NCBI RefSeq assembly: GCF_900156395.1
Contig: NZ_FTNL01000012.1
Coordinates: 1-64,000 of the forward strand
Length of the DNA stretch: 64,000 nt
DNA from: Fluoribacter gormanii
GTDB lineage: Bacteria; Pseudomonadota; Gammaproteobacteria; Legionellales; Legionellaceae
Direction of reading: 5' to 3'
Shown here: positions 37,582 through 49,262 of the stretch, piece by piece
Position numbering within the stretch: the stretch's first letter is position 1
Layout: every line of letters begins with the position of its first letter
Notes under the pieces: generated by a model
Told to the model about the DNA's origin: nothing
Database searches by the model: none
Seen by the model: the letters and a program-made list of their open reading frames with translations, nothing else
Position numbers and translations under genes: made by a program

Positions 37582-38608
37582 GATGCGATTCTTTATTTAA
37601 AGTTTGAGTTAGTTGGCTAAGTTGAGTAAAACATTGACCTGCTTTGCCGCTGTCTATAACGATTTTGGCTTGCTCTAATGCATGAGTAAACGAAATATTC
37701 TCATGGGCACAGTAGATTGCTGCGGCAGAATTTAAGAGCACCATATCACGAGCGGCCCCCTGTTTTCCGGAGAATACTTCCTGAATCAATTCTAAACTTT
37801 GAGTGGGTGAGTCAACGATAACTTCTTCTAAAGAGTGATGATTGATTCCATAATCTTCTGGATTAATTATCCAATGATCGAAGATACCTGCTCGATACTC
37901 TATGATATCGGTAGGCGCTGCAATACTGATTTCATCTAATCCATCTTGAGAACATACCACTAAAGCCCGGTTACTTCCCAAGTGAGCAAGAACAGAAGCC
38001 AAAGGTTTTTGCCACTCTTTTGAAAATACACCTACTACTTGTTTTTTTACTCGAGCAGGATTGATTAAAGGACCAAGTAAGTTGAACAAGGTTCTAATAC
38101 CTAGTTGTTGACGTGCTGCACGTGCATGTTGCATGGCAGGGTGGTAGTGAGGCGCAAATAAAAATGCCAAGCCGCATTGTTCGATACACATTTGTATGTG
38201 CTGATCGGAAAGACTTAATATAAAACCGGCTTGTTCTAATAAATCAGCACTTCCACTACGACTGGAAACAGACCGATTACCATGTTTTGCTACTGGGAAT
38301 CCCGCTGCGGCTACCACAAAACTGCATGCTGTAGAAACGTTAAATGTATTTTTACCATCTCCGCCTGTCCCAACGATATCAATTAAGTTGGTGCCTAAAT
38401 CGATAGGATGGGCTAATCGCTGCATGACTTCAGCTGCAGCAATTAACTCTTCTGTGGTTTCACCTTTCATACGCATGAGTGCTAAAAAAGTCGCGATTTG
38501 TATATCATTGTATTGGCCGGACATGCACGCATGAATTACTGCTTGCATTTGCTCAGGTTTTAAATTTTTTTTCGCGATTAAGTGCTCAAACAGAACGTTG
38601 GGTTTCAT
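37574..38608 (-). CDS. trpD: Anthranilate phosphoribosyltransferase
   Basis: Joins anthranilate to PRPP. The 344 residues show [25 protein letters not shown] (PRPP loop, split here: [14 protein letters not shown]), [18 protein letters not shown] (anthranilate site, [17 protein letters not shown]), [11 protein letters not shown] and [14 protein letters not shown]. It overlaps trpG by 23 bases and trpC by 8, so translation of the three is coupled. Confidence 0.96.
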   Translation of the reverse strand: MKPNVLFEHLIAKKNLKPEQMQAVIHACMSGQYNDIQIATFLALMRMKGETTEELIAAAEVMQRLAHPIDLGTNLIDIVGTGGDGKNTFNVSTACSFVVAAAGFPVAKHGNRSVSSRSGSADLLEQAGFILSLSDQHIQMCIEQCGLAFLFAPHYHPAMQHARAARQQLGIRTLFNLLGPLINPARVKKQVVGVFSKEWQKPLASVLAHLGSNRALVVCSQDGLDEISIAAPTDIIEYRAGIFDHWIINPEDYGINHHSLEEVIVDSPTQSLELIQEVFSGKQGAARDMVLLNSAAAIYCAHENISFTHALEQAKIVIDSGKAGQCFTQLSQLTQTLNKESHHE

Positions 38609-39164
38609 ATTTTAAGAAATTCTCTAATAATTGCAGTCCATATTGGCTTAATATTGCCTCTGGGTGGAATTGTAGACCAAAAACAGGATATTGACGATGT
38701 GAAATTGCCATAATTGTATCATTTGTCCATGCGTCAATAGTGAAGCACTCTGGAAGGCTTTGTTTTTCAACCATCAAAGAATGATAACGAGTTGCTTTGA
38801 AATGGTTCGGGATGCTTTTAAAAATTCGCTGTTGATTATGTTCTATAGTTGAGGTTCTTCCGTGCACTATTTCTGGGGCGGGTATTATTCGACCGCCAAA
38901 AACTTGAGCAATGCTTTGATGTCCAAGACAAATACCTAAAATAGGAATAGTCGGATAAAAAGCGCGTATTGCCTCCATTGAAATACCTGCATCCTTTGGA
39001 GCTTTTGGCCCTGGTGAGATGACCAAGTATTGAGGATCTAGTTTATTTATCTGGCTTATACTGATTTGATCATGGGTATAAACTAATACTTCTTGGTTGA
39101 GGCATTGAAAATATTGTACCAGGTTGTAGGTGAATGAATCATAATTATCAATAATGAGCAGCAT
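38586..39164 (-). CDS. trpG: Anthranilate/aminodeoxychorismate synthase glutaminase subunit
   Basis: Class I glutamine amidotransferase (192 residues) supplying ammonia to TrpE or PabB. DNYDSFTYNLVQYF, SPGPKAPKDAG, GICLGHQSIAQ (catalytic Cys) and LQFHPEAI (His/Glu of the triad) are present. It leads trpGDC. trpE is not in the window. Many bacteria use one subunit for both tryptophan and folate, so the pabA name is equally defensible. Confidence 0.94.
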   Translation of the reverse strand: MLLIIDNYDSFTYNLVQYFQCLNQEVLVYTHDQISISQINKLDPQYLVISPGPKAPKDAGISMEAIRAFYPTIPILGICLGHQSIAQVFGGRIIPAPEIVHGRTSTIEHNQQRIFKSIPNHFKATRYHSLMVEKQSLPECFTIDAWTNDTIMAISHRQYPVFGLQFHPEAILSQYGLQLLENFLKYETQRSV

Positions 39165-39236
39165 GTTAAATCAAAATATTGGTTGGTGACGTATTTCATG
39201 TGCAAAGCCTAACCCAATGTTTGCTGAATATATATT

Positions 39237-39267
39237 GCCGGGTTCAACTTCGCTGCACTCAGGCTAC
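39237..39267 (-). repeat. Dispersed GTAGCCTG repeat copy downstream of lptB
   Basis: The minus strand reads GTAGCCTGAGTGCAGCGAAG then TTGAACCCGGC, matching the window-wide repeat with core GTAGCCTGGGTGAAG and a CCCGGG end. It lies 4 bases beyond the lptB stop and may aid termination. Confidence 0.6.
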
Positions 39268-39271
39268 TTAT

Positions 39272-39997
39272 TTATAATGAGAAATCCTCGCCTAAATAAA
39301 CTGCCCTAACTTGTTGGTTTGCCAGTATAATCTCAGGGGTTCCTTCGCACAATATTTTTCCTTGACTGACAATATAAGCACGCTCGCAAATATCCAGGGT
39401 TTCTCTGACATTATGATCCGTGATTAAAACTCCGATGCCTTTATTACATAAATGCTGAATGATTTTTTTGATATCAATGACCGAAATAGGGTCAACTCCA
39501 GCAAAAGGCTCATCAAGAAGAATAAAGGAGGGCTCAATGGCTAAGGCTCTCGCAATTTCAACACGCCGTCGTTCTCCTCCAGATAAAGACATGCCGAGGC
39601 TTTTATGTAGATGTGTAATATGAAATTCTTGAAGTAGAAGATCCAGCTTTTCTTCTCGAGCCTGTTCGTTTAAATCAGGTCTAAGCTCCAGAATAGCCAT
39701 GATGTTCTCGGCAACAGTCAGTTTACGAAAAACAGAAGCTTCTTGGGGAAGGTAGCTGATTCCCAAACGCGCTCTTTGATGCATGGCACTTACAGTTATA
39801 TCTTGATTAGATAGGAAGATTTGACCTTCATCGCAGGATTGCAAACCGACTATCATATAAAAGCAGGTTGTTTTTCCCGCTCCATTAGGGCCTAACAAAC
39901 CAACGCACTCACCTTTTTTTATATGGATACTGATGCCGTTAACCACGGTTCGCGATTTAAATGATTTTTTAAGATTCCGCGCTTCCAGTATACTCAT
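39272..39997 (-). CDS. lptB: LPS export ABC transporter ATP-binding protein
   Basis: ATPase of the LptB2FGC complex that pulls LPS from the inner membrane. The 241 residues show Walker [10 protein letters not shown] (35-43), the Q-loop in [15 protein letters not shown], signature [15 protein letters not shown], Walker [14 protein letters not shown] and the H-loop [10 protein letters not shown]. It is the last gene of kdsD-kdsC-lptC-lptA-lptB, overlapping lptA by 4 bases. Confidence 0.97.
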   Translation of the reverse strand: MSILEARNLKKSFKSRTVVNGISIHIKKGECVGLLGPNGAGKTTCFYMIVGLQSCDEGQIFLSNQDITVSAMHQRARLGISYLPQEASVFRKLTVAENIMAILELRPDLNEQAREEKLDLLLQEFHITHLHKSLGMSLSGGERRRVEIARALAIEPSFILLDEPFAGVDPISVIDIKKIIQHLCNKGIGVLITDHNVRETLDICERAYIVSQGKILCEGTPEIILANQQVRAVYLGEDFSL

Positions 39998-40503
39998 GAT
40001 GGTTTCTTTTCTGGGTGATAAATAATAACAATTCTTTGACTGTCATCACCGTGAGACAGAACATGTTGTTTCTCAGTATCATAACTTATTTTTGCAGCAG
40101 AAAAAGAGTTTTTTCCCTGTTCTACTCGAGCATTCCCTATTAATTCAATTAAATGGCGTAATGGATAATATCGAATGGTGTCTGCATAAGCATGTACGGG
40201 AGGTTTTTTAGGATCCGTTATTGTCGAATAGTGCGCCTGTTTTTCTTTATTTCCATTGGCGATGGCTATAACGAGTTGGTTTTTTTCATTCCCTATAGTC
40301 ACCGCTTTAGAGGCTTGTAGATTTGTTGTTCCCTGCACTAATTCAACATTACCAATATAGATTCCTTTATGATCTTGTTGGCTTAAGTCAGCTGAGTTTG
40401 CCATGACATGCATTACTTTTTCTTTATCCTCTGTCAACGCATATGCAGAAGAAGTGAACAAGAAAAAAAGGAGCAAACTGTAGTTAACCATTCGCTGGAG
40501 CAT
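39994..40503 (-). CDS. lptA: LPS transport periplasmic protein LptA
   Basis: Periplasmic bridge protein carrying LPS from LptC to LptD. The 169 residues have a signal peptide ending near AYA (21-23), then the OstA beta-jellyroll with [20 protein letters not shown] (20 residues), [30 protein letters not shown] and [15 protein letters not shown]. Its start overlaps lptC by 20 bases. Confidence 0.95.
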   Translation of the reverse strand: MLQRMVNYSLLLFFLFTSSAYALTEDKEKVMHVMANSADLSQQDHKGIYIGNVELVQGTTNLQASKAVTIGNEKNQLVIAIANGNKEKQAHYSTITDPKKPPVHAYADTIRYYPLRHLIELIGNARVEQGKNSFSAAKISYDTEKQHVLSHGDDSQRIVIIYHPEKKPS

Positions 40504-41050
40504 AACTTCCTCTTGCTTGGTGCAGTAACTCTACTCTTTTCTCATCGAGATAAGCATTCATTCCATTTGATTGAACGACATTACCTGGTTGTTCGTATGT
40601 TACGAGCAAATCAGAACTTGCTTTCTTTTCTTTAGGAAAGTAGGTAACTTCTTCTGTTTTTAAAGTACTTTCTTGCGTTCCTTTTTTTTGACGCACAACA
40701 ACATTGCCAGTAAAAGTGATTTGTTTACCACCTTCAAATGATTTGGCTTTGATTGAACTAATATCCCAGGGTGGCTGTTCTTCTTGGCTCACAATAATAT
40801 GTGGATTTTGTAATAAATAGACATTATCTTTTTGAATATGCTGCATGAATGGAGAGGTGAGGACATTGGCAAGAGTCCCTTGCTGATTAAACTGACGCAC
40901 TGTAACGTTAGAAATAGTTGTGTCTACTGAATTAGCCAAGGTTTCACTGTCCAGGCGAATTCTTATTGAAGAATGGCTGTAATACCATCCTGAACAGGCC
41001 AGGATAATCAAAGTAAAAAACAGCCATATGAGTTGTTTTGTCGCATTCAT
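40484..41050 (-). CDS. lptC: LPS export protein LptC
   Basis: Bitopic inner-membrane protein (188 residues) linking LptBFG to LptA. A single N-terminal span (about 7-24, IWLFFTLIILACSGWYY) precedes the jellyroll domain (VRQFNQQGTLANVLTSPFMQ, DNVYLLQNPHIIV, FTGNVVVRQKKG, SNGMNAYLDEKRVELL). Its ATG shares a base with the kdsC stop. The gene order matches E. coli kdsD-kdsC-lptCAB. Confidence 0.93.
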   Translation of the reverse strand: MNATKQLIWLFFTLIILACSGWYYSHSSIRIRLDSETLANSVDTTISNVTVRQFNQQGTLANVLTSPFMQHIQKDNVYLLQNPHIIVSQEEQPPWDISSIKAKSFEGGKQITFTGNVVVRQKKGTQESTLKTEEVTYFPKEKKASSDLLVTYEQPGNVVQSNGMNAYLDEKRVELLHQARGSYAPANG

Positions 41051-41574
41051 TATTTTAGATAACCTGCAATTGCTGAATCCATCTTATTCTGGGCCTTAAG
41101 AATAAGGTCACATAACTCACGTACCGCTCCACGGCCTCCAGATAGCGTTGTTTGCCACATGGCAATTTCTTTAATTTGATGTACTGCATTGGCAACAGCA
41201 ACACTAAGACCAACCCGCTGCATGATTGGAACATCAGGAATATCATCACCAATATAAGCGAAGTGTTCATCCTGGAGATTTAATTTGCTTTTAAGCTGTT
41301 TGTAAGTCTCTTGTTTATCCAATTGATCTTTATAGTAATGGATGATACCTAATTGTTGCATCCGGTGATCTACTACTGAATTACGCGAACCGGTAATAAC
41401 AGCGACCTCAATCCCTGCACTCATAAGTAATTTCAAACCTACCCCATCATGAATATGGAATGTTTTCTGTTCATTAAAGTGGTTATCGATATACAAAAGA
41501 CCATCAGTAAGAACACCATCTAAGTCACAGATAAGGCATTTAATGTTCTTGGCTCGCTCGATTAATTTATTCAT
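41050..41574 (-). CDS. kdsC: 3-deoxy-manno-octulosonate-8-phosphate phosphatase
   Basis: HAD-superfamily tetrameric phosphatase (174 residues) releasing Kdo. CLICDLDGVLTDG carries nucleophile Asp17 and Asp19, VAVITGSRN is motif II, and YIGDDIPDVPIM is motif IV. A cap domain is absent, as expected. It directly abuts kdsD, so the two successive Kdo steps are co-expressed. Confidence 0.96.
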   Translation of the reverse strand: MNKLIERAKNIKCLICDLDGVLTDGLLYIDNHFNEQKTFHIHDGVGLKLLMSAGIEVAVITGSRNSVVDHRMQQLGIIHYYKDQLDKQETYKQLKSKLNLQDEHFAYIGDDIPDVPIMQRVGLSVAVANAVHQIKEIAMWQTTLSGGRGAVRELCDLILKAQNKMDSAIAGYLK

Positions 41575-42537
41575 TTAAAAAACACCCGCTTTTAACAAAT
41601 CATGAAGATGAAGAACGGCTTTAGGTCGTTTTTCTTCATCAACGACGATTAATGAAGTAATACTGTGTTTTTGCATAATAGTCAAAGCCTCAGCAGCAAG
41701 CATTCCCATGGGAATTGTACGGGCATCGCGCGTCATGACTTCTTTTATTGGCGTCGTATTAATATCATATTGGCGTGTTAGAGTGCGTCGAATGTCACCA
41801 TCTGTATAGACCCCAACAAGATAGCCTTTGTTATCAACGACGCAAGTCATACCCAATTTTTTTTCTGTTACTTCAATTAGCGCTTCACTTACTGTTGCAT
41901 TTTCATGAATAAGCGGAAGCTGCACTCCCTGGTGACAGAGTTCGTCAATACGCAGCAAAAGTCGTTTGCCTAAAGAGCCTCCAGGATGTGATAAAGCAAA
42001 GTCTTCCTCACTAAAACCTCTAGCTTGCAAAAGTGCAATTGCTAGTGCATCGCCCATAACTAAGGCTACAGTAGTACTGGTTGTTGGGGCAAGACCTAGA
42101 GGACAGGCTTCTTGCTTGATACTGACATCCAAGTTAACATCGGCAGCTTTTGCTAAAGGCGATTCAGAATTACCAGTTAGGGTAATCAAAGGAACTTCCA
42201 ATCTTTTTAACAAGGGAAGCAATGTGACTAATTCCAATGTATTGCCTGAGTGAGAAATGGCAATTACGATATCTTGGCGAGTAATCATTCCCAGATCCCC
42301 ATGACTTGCTTCGCCTGGGTGCATAAAAAATGAAGGACTTCCAGTGCTTGATAGAGTTGCCGCGATTTTATTCGCAATATGACCGGATTTTCCCATGCCA
42401 GTAACCACGATCCGCCCATTACAGGAGAGCAGTAGTTCACAGGCTTTTGCAAACCGGCTATCGATTCGCTGGGTCAATTCAAAGACAGCTTGTGCTTCAG
42501 TTTCAATAACAGCAAGTCCAAGTGTACAAAAATTCAT
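41575..42537 (-). CDS. kdsD: Arabinose-5-phosphate isomerase
   Basis: Converts ribulose-5-P to arabinose-5-P, the first Kdo-pathway step. The 320 residues contain an N-terminal SIS sugar isomerase domain (VTGMGKSGHIANKIAATLSS, FFMHPGEASHGDLGMI, ISHSGNTLELV) and two CBS domains (from about 205: LIHENATVSEALIEV, VGVYTDGDIRRTLT, VKEVMTRDARTI-type text). It starts the kds-lpt operon, divergent from mlaFEDCB. Confidence 0.96.
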   Translation of the reverse strand: MNFCTLGLAVIETEAQAVFELTQRIDSRFAKACELLLSCNGRIVVTGMGKSGHIANKIAATLSSTGSPSFFMHPGEASHGDLGMITRQDIVIAISHSGNTLELVTLLPLLKRLEVPLITLTGNSESPLAKAADVNLDVSIKQEACPLGLAPTTSTTVALVMGDALAIALLQARGFSEEDFALSHPGGSLGKRLLLRIDELCHQGVQLPLIHENATVSEALIEVTEKKLGMTCVVDNKGYLVGVYTDGDIRRTLTRQYDINTTPIKEVMTRDARTIPMGMLAAEALTIMQKHSITSLIVVDEEKRPKAVLHLHDLLKAGVF

Positions 42538-42834
42538 AGGCTATTTGATGTTTTTTACTTTTTGTCATTCTAACAAAAAAACATTTGAATAAATAGGATT
42601 AAATAGTTCAATTTTTTTACGATTCAGTATAAATGCTCAGGATAATTAAAAATGCAATTTTTAGACTTTTGCTTTTTTTGCTCAGGATGCTCTTTAAAGA
42701 TTCGCAAAAAAGCTTGGCTATTATTCAACCTTAAAAAGCATTTTGAGCGAAAAAATCAACTCCCCTAAAAACCTAGCATTTTGGAGAGTATCTTGGGTAT
42801 ACTTCTATTTTTGGCTATAACCGGAAAAGAGAGC
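42538..42834. promoter_or_regulatory. Divergent promoter region kdsD / mlaF with a direct repeat
   Basis: An AT-rich gap of about 300 bases should hold the promoters of two envelope operons. TGCTCAGGAT occurs twice in direct orientation (42634-42643 and 42679-42688), 45 bases apart start to start, which could be a regulator site. No gene is seen. Confidence 0.4.
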
Positions 42835-43632
42835 ATGCCTGAAAATTGGGTTGAAATAAAAAATTTAATCTTCACTCGCGAGAGTCGTTGCATATTCAAT
42901 GGCATTGATATGATGGTTCAGCGTGGCAAAATTACCGCAATTATGGGGCCAAGTGGTTCTGGAAAAACTACTTTATTGCAGTTAATCGGTGCTCAGCTAA
43001 GACCTGACAGTGGCTGTATTCAAGTTAATGGCCAAAACATACATCAATTATCTCGCAAGGCTTTGTATGAGGCTAGGCGCAACATGGGATTGCTTTTTCA
43101 AAGTTCGGCTTTATTTACCCATCTTTCAGTATTTGATAACGTGGCTTTTCCTTTACGGGAGCATACTCAATTAAATGAGTCCATGTTGCGAGATATTGTA
43201 TTGATGAAGCTTGAAGCCGTAGGCTTGCGAGGAGCCGCTGCTTTAATGCCTGCTCAGTTGTCAGGTGGTATGGCCAGGCGAGTCGCTTTAGCACGCACTA
43301 TAGCTTTAGATCCTGAACTTATGATGTATGATGAACCATTTACAGGACAAGACCCTATCTCTTTAGGTGTTTTGGTCCGTTTGATCAAAAGGTTGAATGA
43401 GTTGTTGCATACAACCACAATTATTGTTTCACATGACGTTGAAGAAACTTGTTCTATAGCAGATTATATTTATCTAATTTCTGGTGGAAAAATCATAGGC
43501 CAAGGAACCCCCAATGAACTCATTGAATCATCTGAACCTCAGATCAGACAATTTATGCATGGAGAAGCTGATGGAGTTGTCCCTTTTCATTATCCTGCCA
43601 GAGCGTATATAGAGGAGCTATTAGATGCTTGA
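42835..43632 (+). CDS. mlaF: Phospholipid transport ABC ATP-binding protein MlaF
   Basis: ATPase of the Mla system, which moves phospholipids between outer and inner membrane to preserve outer-membrane asymmetry. ATG 42835 ([11 protein letters not shown]) with GAGAG just upstream is preferred over the TTG at 42781, giving 265 residues. Walker A is [10 protein letters not shown], the signature is [16 protein letters not shown], Walker B is [13 protein letters not shown] and the H-loop is IVSHDVEE. It overlaps mlaE by 8 bases. Confidence 0.96.
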   Translation: MPENWVEIKNLIFTRESRCIFNGIDMMVQRGKITAIMGPSGSGKTTLLQLIGAQLRPDSGCIQVNGQNIHQLSRKALYEARRNMGLLFQSSALFTHLSVFDNVAFPLREHTQLNESMLRDIVLMKLEAVGLRGAAALMPAQLSGGMARRVALARTIALDPELMMYDEPFTGQDPISLGVLVRLIKRLNELLHTTTIIVSHDVEETCSIADYIYLISGGKIIGQGTPNELIESSEPQIRQFMHGEADGVVPFHYPARAYIEELLDA

Positions 43633-44407
43633 GTTCATCACACGTATGGGGAATCGTAGTTCACGAGTTTTACAAAATTTGGGAAACTCAGGCTTATTTT
43701 TGTTTTTTATGCTGTTCAGACGCCCTGGTGTTTCAAAACTTTGGCCTTTGTTGCGTTATCAAATCCATTTTGTTGGTGTTTTGTCGTGCTTGATTATTGT
43801 TGTTTCTGCTTTATTTATTGGGATGGTTGTGGGGCTTCAGGGGTATAATACGTTGCAAAAATTTGGCGCTTCAAGCCAATTGGGCCAATTATTAGCCTTA
43901 AGCATCTCAAGAGAACTTGGTCCAGTAATTAGTGCTTTGTTGTTTGCTGGGCGTGCAGGTTCAGCTTTAACTGCTGAAATTGGTTTGATGAAAGCAACAG
44001 AACAATTATCCAGTATGGATATGATGGGTGTTGATCCTTTAGGAAGAGTTATTTATCCTCGTTTTATAGCGGGTTTTATTACATTGCCTCTTTTGGCATT
44101 AATTTTTTCTGCTGTTGCTATTTTTGGTGGTTATTTTATCGGTGTTCACTGGTTAGGTGTGGATGCAGGAAGTTTCTGGTCAAATATGCAAGCCGCAGTG
44201 GATTTCCGAATCGACGTACTCAGTGGTATCATTAAAAGTTTAGTTTTTGCTTTTGTTGTAACCTGGATTTCTGTATTCCAGGGTTTTGAATGTGTGCCTA
44301 CTGCAGAAGGTATTAGTCAAGCGACGACTAAAACAGTAGTTTATTCATCGCTTGCTGTATTAGGACTTGATTTTTTGTTGACCGCAATGATGATTGGAGA
44401 TTGGTAA
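43625..44407 (+). CDS. mlaE: Phospholipid transport permease MlaE
   Basis: Inner-membrane permease (260 residues) of the MlaFEDB complex, with about five to six spans. The conserved [36 protein letters not shown] and [21 protein letters not shown] segments identify the MlaE/YrbE family. It is followed immediately by mlaD. Confidence 0.96.
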   Translation: MLEFITRMGNRSSRVLQNLGNSGLFLFFMLFRRPGVSKLWPLLRYQIHFVGVLSCLIIVVSALFIGMVVGLQGYNTLQKFGASSQLGQLLALSISRELGPVISALLFAGRAGSALTAEIGLMKATEQLSSMDMMGVDPLGRVIYPRFIAGFITLPLLALIFSAVAIFGGYFIGVHWLGVDAGSFWSNMQAAVDFRIDVLSGIIKSLVFAFVVTWISVFQGFECVPTAEGISQATTKTVVYSSLAVLGLDFLLTAMMIGDW

Positions 44408-44884
44408 ATGAGTAAGCAACGTTACGTAGATTTTAGTGTTGGCCTATTTATGTTGCTTGGTATATTGGCTTTGCTGGTCATGACAATGAAAGTAAGTAAT
44501 TTTTCTAGTTTTGGATCTCATGACAGTTATGATGTAACAGCTGATTTTACTGATATTGGCGGCTTAAAAGTGCGGGCACCTGTTACTGTAGCAGGAGTTA
44601 AGATTGGAGAAGTAACCCATATCGAGTTGCAACCAGGAGAGCTTAATGCAAAGGTAACTATGCGTTTGCGAAGTGATAAAAAAATACCGTATGACGATGC
44701 TTCCGCCCGCATTTTGACAGAGGGGTTGCTTGGCTCTAATTATATTAGTATCGTTCCAGGCTTTGAGGATGAGGGGGATAAAGACCATCCTTATTTGCAA
44801 AATGGAGATGTGATTGGAAAGACTCAAGAGGCAATTATCCTAGAAAATTTAATTGGTCAACTACTATTTAACATTAAAAAATAA
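44408..44884 (+). CDS. mlaD: Phospholipid transport protein MlaD (MCE domain)
   Basis: Membrane-anchored periplasmic ring protein. The 158 residues have one N-terminal span (about 9-27, DFSVGLFMLLGILALLVM) and an MCE domain (YDVTADFTDIGGLKVRAPVT, VAGVKIGEVTHIEL, ARILTEGLLGSNYISI). It hands lipids between MlaC and MlaE. It starts directly after the mlaE stop. Confidence 0.96.
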   Translation: MSKQRYVDFSVGLFMLLGILALLVMTMKVSNFSSFGSHDSYDVTADFTDIGGLKVRAPVTVAGVKIGEVTHIELQPGELNAKVTMRLRSDKKIPYDDASARILTEGLLGSNYISIVPGFEDEGDKDHPYLQNGDVIGKTQEAIILENLIGQLLFNIKK

Positions 44885-44893
44885 GGTCAGAAC

Positions 44894-45505
44894 ATGAGAA
44901 TAATAAAAACAATTTTATTAGTTGCCAGTGTGATTTTATCTCCGATAATGAATGCATCACAAAATTCTCCTATTCCGATGTTAGAGCAAACAGCCAACAA
45001 CATCATCGCTACTCTAAAGGAAAATAAGGACAACTTAAAAAGTAATCCGAATATTATTTATCACGCTGTAGAAACAAATTTGCTACCCATTGTTGATGTT
45101 GCAGGCATGTCACGCTCTGTTTTGGGAAGACAGGCTTGGAGCAAGGCAACAACCTCGCAAAGAGCACAATTTTCTAAAGCGTTTACCCGCTTGGTAATTC
45201 GTACTTATTCCAGCCCTTTGTCACAATACACTAATGAAAGCATACAATTTTTACCTTTAAGAGGCTCTTTGAACGCTCGATTTTTGCGTGTGAATAGCAT
45301 TATCATTCGTGCTGAAGGCCAAAATATTCCATTGTCTTATAGCCTTGTTGCTAAAAATGGTCAATGGAAGATCTATGATCTTAGCGTTGAAGGGGTTAGC
45401 CTGTTGCAAAGTTTCCGCTCGCAGTTTGCTGCCGCATTACAAAATTCCAGTATTGACGAAGTCATCAAGTTAATGGAACAAAAGCAACTTAAAAGGACTT
45501 CCTAA
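44894..45505 (+). CDS. mlaC: Phospholipid-binding periplasmic protein MlaC
   Basis: Periplasmic shuttle carrying phospholipid between MlaA at the outer membrane and MlaD. The 203 residues have a signal peptide ending near NAS (21-23), then the Tol-Tol-Ttg2/MlaC fold: VETNLLPIVDVAGMSRSVLG, RQAWSKATTSQRAQFSKAF, YSLVAKNGQWKIYDLSVEGV and SFRSQF. mlaA is not nearby. Confidence 0.94.
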   Translation: MRIIKTILLVASVILSPIMNASQNSPIPMLEQTANNIIATLKENKDNLKSNPNIIYHAVETNLLPIVDVAGMSRSVLGRQAWSKATTSQRAQFSKAFTRLVIRTYSSPLSQYTNESIQFLPLRGSLNARFLRVNSIIIRAEGQNIPLSYSLVAKNGQWKIYDLSVEGVSLLQSFRSQFAAALQNSSIDEVIKLMEQKQLKRTS

Positions 45506-45507
45506 TT

Positions 45508-45789
45508 GTGAGAAATGTTAATTTTAAACCTGGTGTCGATCTGACATTTAAGTCTGTTGTTGTAGTGCGAGCCAAGCTCTATCAGGCTTTGATGGAAGAT
45601 AAAAGTGACCGATTTAGTTTGGATCTAAGTGATGTAAAGCATTGTGATAGTGCTGGTTTAGCATTGCTTATCGAAGCTAGAAAATTATGTAAAAAAAATA
45701 ATAAGTTTTTTGAAATTATAGGTATGCCTACCGAAACTCAATCTTTAGTAGAGTTCTGTGGTGTGAAGGGCATTTTGGAGGCTGTGTAA
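45508..45789 (+). CDS. mlaB: STAS-domain protein MlaB
   Basis: Small cytoplasmic STAS protein (93 residues) that binds and stabilises MlaF. The FSLDLSDVKHCDSAGLALLI core with conserved Asp-Ser-Ala-Gly is typical. GTG start, 2 bases after the mlaC stop. It is the last gene of mlaFEDCB, followed by a terminator-like repeat. Confidence 0.9.
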   Translation: MRNVNFKPGVDLTFKSVVVVRAKLYQALMEDKSDRFSLDLSDVKHCDSAGLALLIEARKLCKKNNKFFEIIGMPTETQSLVEFCGVKGILEAV

Positions 45790-45857
45790 TATTTGATTGT
45801 TCCAATAGGAATGTCTACTTTTTAAAGAGCGGTTACTTTTTTAGGATTATAAATTGT

Positions 45858-45903
45858 AGCCTGGGTGACGGTGAGAGCCAGAGCCCGGGTTTTCTTTTTT
45901 TAT
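45858..45903 (+). terminator. Terminator-like copy of the dispersed repeat after mlaB
   Basis: AGCCTGGG (45858-45865) pairs with CCCGGGTT (45884-45891) using two G-U pairs, followed by TTTCTTTTTTTATTT. The hairpin is itself a copy of the GTAGCCTGGGTGA...CCCGGG repeat, which shows how the repeat can act as a terminator. Confidence 0.65.
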
Positions 45904-45996
45904 TTGGAATAACAGAACATTGGATGATGCATTTTTTCATCTCAGATAGCTTTGTTGCCAAAAGTTGTATTTATTTCAATTTGTGAGCTAATTTTA

Positions 45997-48258
<2,262 letters not shown>

Positions 48259-48593
48259 GGGCTTTAGGAAGGTATATTTGGTTCATTAAGCCTGAGGTCA
48301 AATCTAGTTTTCTACACGATTCAAACAGGTTTTGAACAAAAATAAATCAGAATTGGGGCAATGCCTATATGCACATTGTATATAGGAGCAGCACAAGAAG
48401 TATTTAATAAATTGCACAATAACTCAATGTTCATACTTCAATTACATTGATCATCAAAAATAACCATTATTTGCAATGAATGGAATTAGATGTGCTACAT
48501 TTAATTAATCAATAGTGATTTACCTTATGTTACTCTTGTACCAGTAAGCGTCATAGGCTAACATGATTTAATAATCGCTAAAGGATTGTTTTA
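48259..48593. other. 335-base AT-rich gap, no gene seen
   Basis: No open frame of note and no recognisable repeat. A weak promoter candidate lies at its right end: TTGTAC, 17 bases, TAACAT, about 40 bases before the secreted-protein gene, whose ATG follows AAGGA by 8 bases. Confidence 0.35.
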
Positions 48594-49187
48594 ATGAGCA
48601 ATTTTCGTTACTTTATGTTTTTAGTTTTTTTATTTTGTTCCTTTTTGAGTCATTCAAATGCAAATGAAAAGCACAATAAAGCTTTTCGAAATTTTTGGCA
48701 TCCTACCTATCTTGGGGAGCGTTTGGATTATTGCACTTTGGATGGTAAGGAGTGTGGCAAAATCGTGGCGGATCGTTATTGCCAAATGTTAGGTTACGAT
48801 TATTCGAGCGATAACGAAATTGCCTACAATATAGGATTAACACATTACCTATCAACCAGCTCAACCTGTAAAGGCTGGCGTTGTAATGGCTTTATGACAA
48901 TTGTTTGTGCTACTGGATTAGCTCATATCCCTCCAAAACCTTATCATTATCGGGAAAAGAGTTTTGCTGACCCTCGCTTTAATGATTATCGCGTGGATTG
49001 GTGCTATGACCAAAAACAAGGTTGCGGCTCACGTGCCGCCAATTCGTTTTGCAGTCGTATGGGTTATATACAAGCGAAGCATTTTGTGAAAGAAACTCAG
49101 GTAAGTGCAACCAAAACAATTGGTAGTCAGGAGTTGTGTTTTGGAAATAAGTGCAATGCGTTTAAATTAATCGTGTGTTATCGATAG
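48594..49187 (+). CDS. Secreted 12-cysteine protein with internal duplication
   Basis: The 197 residues carry a signal peptide (about 1-23). The mature part is two homologous halves. Half 1 has cysteines 47, 54, 63, 92, 97, 105, half 2 has 137, 144, 153, 182, 187, 195. Spacing is exactly 7-9-29-5-8 in both. Shared text includes the C-G pair in KECGK/QGCGS, a C-x-x-x-GY (CQMLGY, CSRMGY) and CNGFMTIVC / CNAFKLIVC. Three disulfides per half are likely. I recall similar single-domain Cys proteins without known function. It could bind a ligand or surface. Function unknown. Confidence 0.85.
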   Translation: MSNFRYFMFLVFLFCSFLSHSNANEKHNKAFRNFWHPTYLGERLDYCTLDGKECGKIVADRYCQMLGYDYSSDNEIAYNIGLTHYLSTSSTCKGWRCNGFMTIVCATGLAHIPPKPYHYREKSFADPRFNDYRVDWCYDQKQGCGSRAANSFCSRMGYIQAKHFVKETQVSATKTIGSQELCFGNKCNAFKLIVCYR

Positions 49188-49262
49188 TGAATTATTGAAC
49201 TCTTCCTCGCTTTTGGAAGAAAGAATGATGGTGCAAGGTATATAAAACTTAAGGATAAGTTT

